From assembly GCF_026241225.1 (NCBI RefSeq), contig NZ_JAPFQP010000003.1, forward strand, positions 1 to 64,000: DNA of 64,000 nucleotides, given 5' to 3'. The DNA comes from Lentiprolixibacter aurantiacus. Lineage in GTDB: Bacteria; Bacteroidota; Bacteroidia; Flavobacteriales; Flavobacteriaceae. The translations under genes and the position numbers were made by a program. The notes under the pieces are model-generated. The model saw only the letters and a list, made by a program, of their open reading frames with translations, ran no database searches and had not been told where the DNA came from. How positions within the stretch are numbered: the first letter of the stretch is position 1; each line of letters begins with the position of its first letter. Below, in pieces: positions 62,790-64,000 of the stretch.

Positions 62790-64000
62790 CTAATCTATAA
62801 GGGAATCATAAATCACCTGCTGTATGCGCGTACGCAACTCGGATTTCACCAGTAAACGATTAGTCGCAGAAGGATAGGTACGGTTGGATAAAAACACGTA
62901 AACCAGCTCTGCCTCAGGATCTGCCCAGGTGTAGGTTCCTGTAAACCCACTGTGTCCAAAACTCTTGGGTGATACACAGCCACAGGTGGGGCCATGAGGT
63001 TTCAATTGTGGTTTGTCAAAACCCACCCCCCTTCTTACTTCCTTATGGCAGAAATAACACTTGTTGAAGCGTTCTATAGTCCTTGAATTCAGGAATCGCT
63101 CTCCTCCGTAATAGCCTCCCTGCAGGTACATTTGCATGATCTTAGCCACGTCGTTGGCATTGCCGAACAGGCCTGCATGACCTCCTACCCCCCCCTGCAT
63201 GGCGGCACCCATGTCATGCACATAGCCCTGCACCACCCGGTGGCGGTAATAATTGTCCACCTCCGATGGCACTATGATATCCCTGGGAAACTTTTTAAGG
63301 GGGTTGTAAGTGGTTTTAGAGGCTCCCAAACGCTTATAAAGGAAGTCCTCGGATAATTTGTCCAGGGAACTTCCATAAGTCTCCTCAATGTATTTCTTGA
63401 ATACATAGTAAGCCACATCACTATAGCGATATCGGTTCGACTTCAGCTCCTGACGGCCTATACGGTTGTAAATCGAATCTTTATACGCATCAGTAAGGTA
63501 CAATCCATCACTGACCTTGATAGTATAGCCCTCCATCGGTCTATTGCGGTAAAACTCGGACGAAGGTTGTCCCTTTTTGTTCAAAGTATCCAGGTAAAAG
63601 GCAATCCATGCCGGTAATCGCCCGTAGTGACTCAAGGCTTTCAACACTGTAACATCCCTCAGTTCAGATTCTGCGTATTCCGGTATTAGTTCCTGAAAAG
63701 TAGAGGATAACCCGATCTTCCCCTCCTCCTCCATTTTCATAATCAGCGGCAGGGTAGCCAGTATCTTGGTCAAAGAAGCCAGGTCGTACAGGTGATCACT
63801 GGTCAGGACATCCCCCTCATTGCCGGTAGGTGAACCGAAAGTCTTATTATAGATCACCTTCCCCCTTCGGGCAATCAATACCTGGGCACCGGGATACATC
63901 AGGGAATCAAGACCTTGTTGTACGAGGGTATCTACATCGGACAAAAACTCAGAAATCATCCCCACCCGTTCCGGAATGCTGTATCCCAGTCTGCCCAATG
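62790..64000 (-). CDS. Serine hydrolase (class C beta-lactamase-like), C-terminal part of a probable GH3 fusion (5' end outside window)
   Basis: About 403 codons are visible and the frame is open to the right edge. The serine hydrolase core has the nucleophile and lysine in DLASLTKILA (S-x-x-K), YSDVAYYVF (Tyr motif) and KSFGHSGFTGTYTWADPEAE (H-S-G, the KTG-like box). PGAQVLIARRGKVIYNKTFG is the typical opening strand. The segment upstream of this, RLGYSIPERVGMISEFLSDV, matches the linker seen when this domain is fused behind a family 3 glycoside hydrolase in Bacteroidota, so the missing part probably encodes GH3. Such proteins act on cell-wall fragments in the periplasm. It lies 28 bp before bshA. 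Confidence 0.83.
   Translation of the reverse strand, partial: LGRLGYSIPERVGMISEFLSDVDTLVQQGLDSLMYPGAQVLIARRGKVIYNKTFGSPTGNEGDVLTSDHLYDLASLTKILATLPLIMKMEEEGKIGLSSTFQELIPEYAESELRDVTVLKALSHYGRLPAWIAFYLDTLNKKGQPSSEFYRNRPMEGYTIKVSDGLYLTDAYKDSIYNRIGRQELKSNRYRYSDVAYYVFKKYIEETYGSSLDKLSEDFLYKRLGASKTTYNPLKKFPRDIIVPSEVDNYYRHRVVQGYVHDMGAAMQGGVGGHAGLFGNANDVAKIMQMYLQGGYYGGERFLNSRTIERFNKCYFCHKEVRRGVGFDKPQLKPHGPTCGCVSPKSFGHSGFTGTYTWADPEAELVYVFLSNRTYPSATNRLLVKSELRTRIQQVIYDSLID

Overview
The window reads as chromosomal DNA of a marine-type member of the Bacteroidota, most likely a Flavobacteriaceae species. The reasons are an outer-membrane glycan-utilisation style operon with lipoproteins, a Y_Y_Y/LuxR one-component sensor, a type IX secretion sorting domain on a giant thrombospondin type 3 repeat protein, the bacillithiol enzyme BshA, a GH3/serine-hydrolase type protein, and a Bacteroidota-like TAnnTTTG promoter box. 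No tRNA, rRNA, CRISPR array, replication origin or prophage was seen.

Layout. (1) 1-7059, minus strand: part of a beta-glucan type utilisation operon. In transcription order it has a glycosidase fused to a putative outer-membrane beta-barrel, a carbohydrate-binding lipoprotein, a GH16 lipoprotein and a PKD lipoprotein that runs off the left edge. Beside it lies a large membrane-spanning regulator (7413-10226) that probably controls it. (2) 10343-14053: a DUF481 outer-membrane protein and, divergently, pyruvate phosphate dikinase. (3) 14129-54719: a capsule or exopolysaccharide locus of about 40 kb. A Wza/Wzc export pair, a CapD-like dehydratase and an aminotransferase run leftwards. Nucleotide-sugar genes run rightwards: UDP-uronate epimerase, UDP-GlcNAc 4-epimerase, UDP-HexNAc dehydrogenase, RfbB, RfbA, two 3,4-ketoisomerases, a fused acetyltransferase and an aminotransferase. 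They are followed by a Wzx flippase, eight intact glycosyltransferases, a pyruvyl transferase, an EpsG/Wzy-type polymerase, a beta-helix lipoprotein on the opposite strand, a PglC-like initiating transferase, a sugar N-formyltransferase and a terminal cassette of acyl carrier protein, AsnB-like amidotransferase, NadE-like ligase and AMP-forming ligase. (4) 54907-59870: a 1,419-residue sugar-dehydrogenase/propeller/TSP3 protein and a fibronectin-type lipoprotein. (5) 59929-64000, minus strand: OmpA-family protein, small lipoprotein, BshA and the C-terminal half of a serine hydrolase.

How it fits together. The locus can make UDP-uronic acids, UDP-HexNAcA, a 4-amino-4,6-dideoxy-HexNAc and a dTDP-3-amino-3,6-dideoxyhexose. 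These would be built on a PglC-type lipid carrier, flipped by Wzx, polymerised by Wzy and exported by Wza/Wzc under tyrosine kinase/phosphatase control. Acetyl, formyl, pyruvyl and possibly amide or acyl groups would decorate the glycan.

The locus also shows decay. A GT2 gene is broken by several frameshifts and stops and is interrupted by an IS3-family element whose own transposase is dead. A fragment of an ATP-grasp gene follows. The most interesting candidates are the glycosidase-barrel fusion (3880-7059), the four-gene ACP/AsnB/NadE/AMP-ligase cassette with its own predicted promoter (49944-54719), the LbH-GNAT fusion (27662-28816), and the precisely reconstructable IS insertion (46457-47680).
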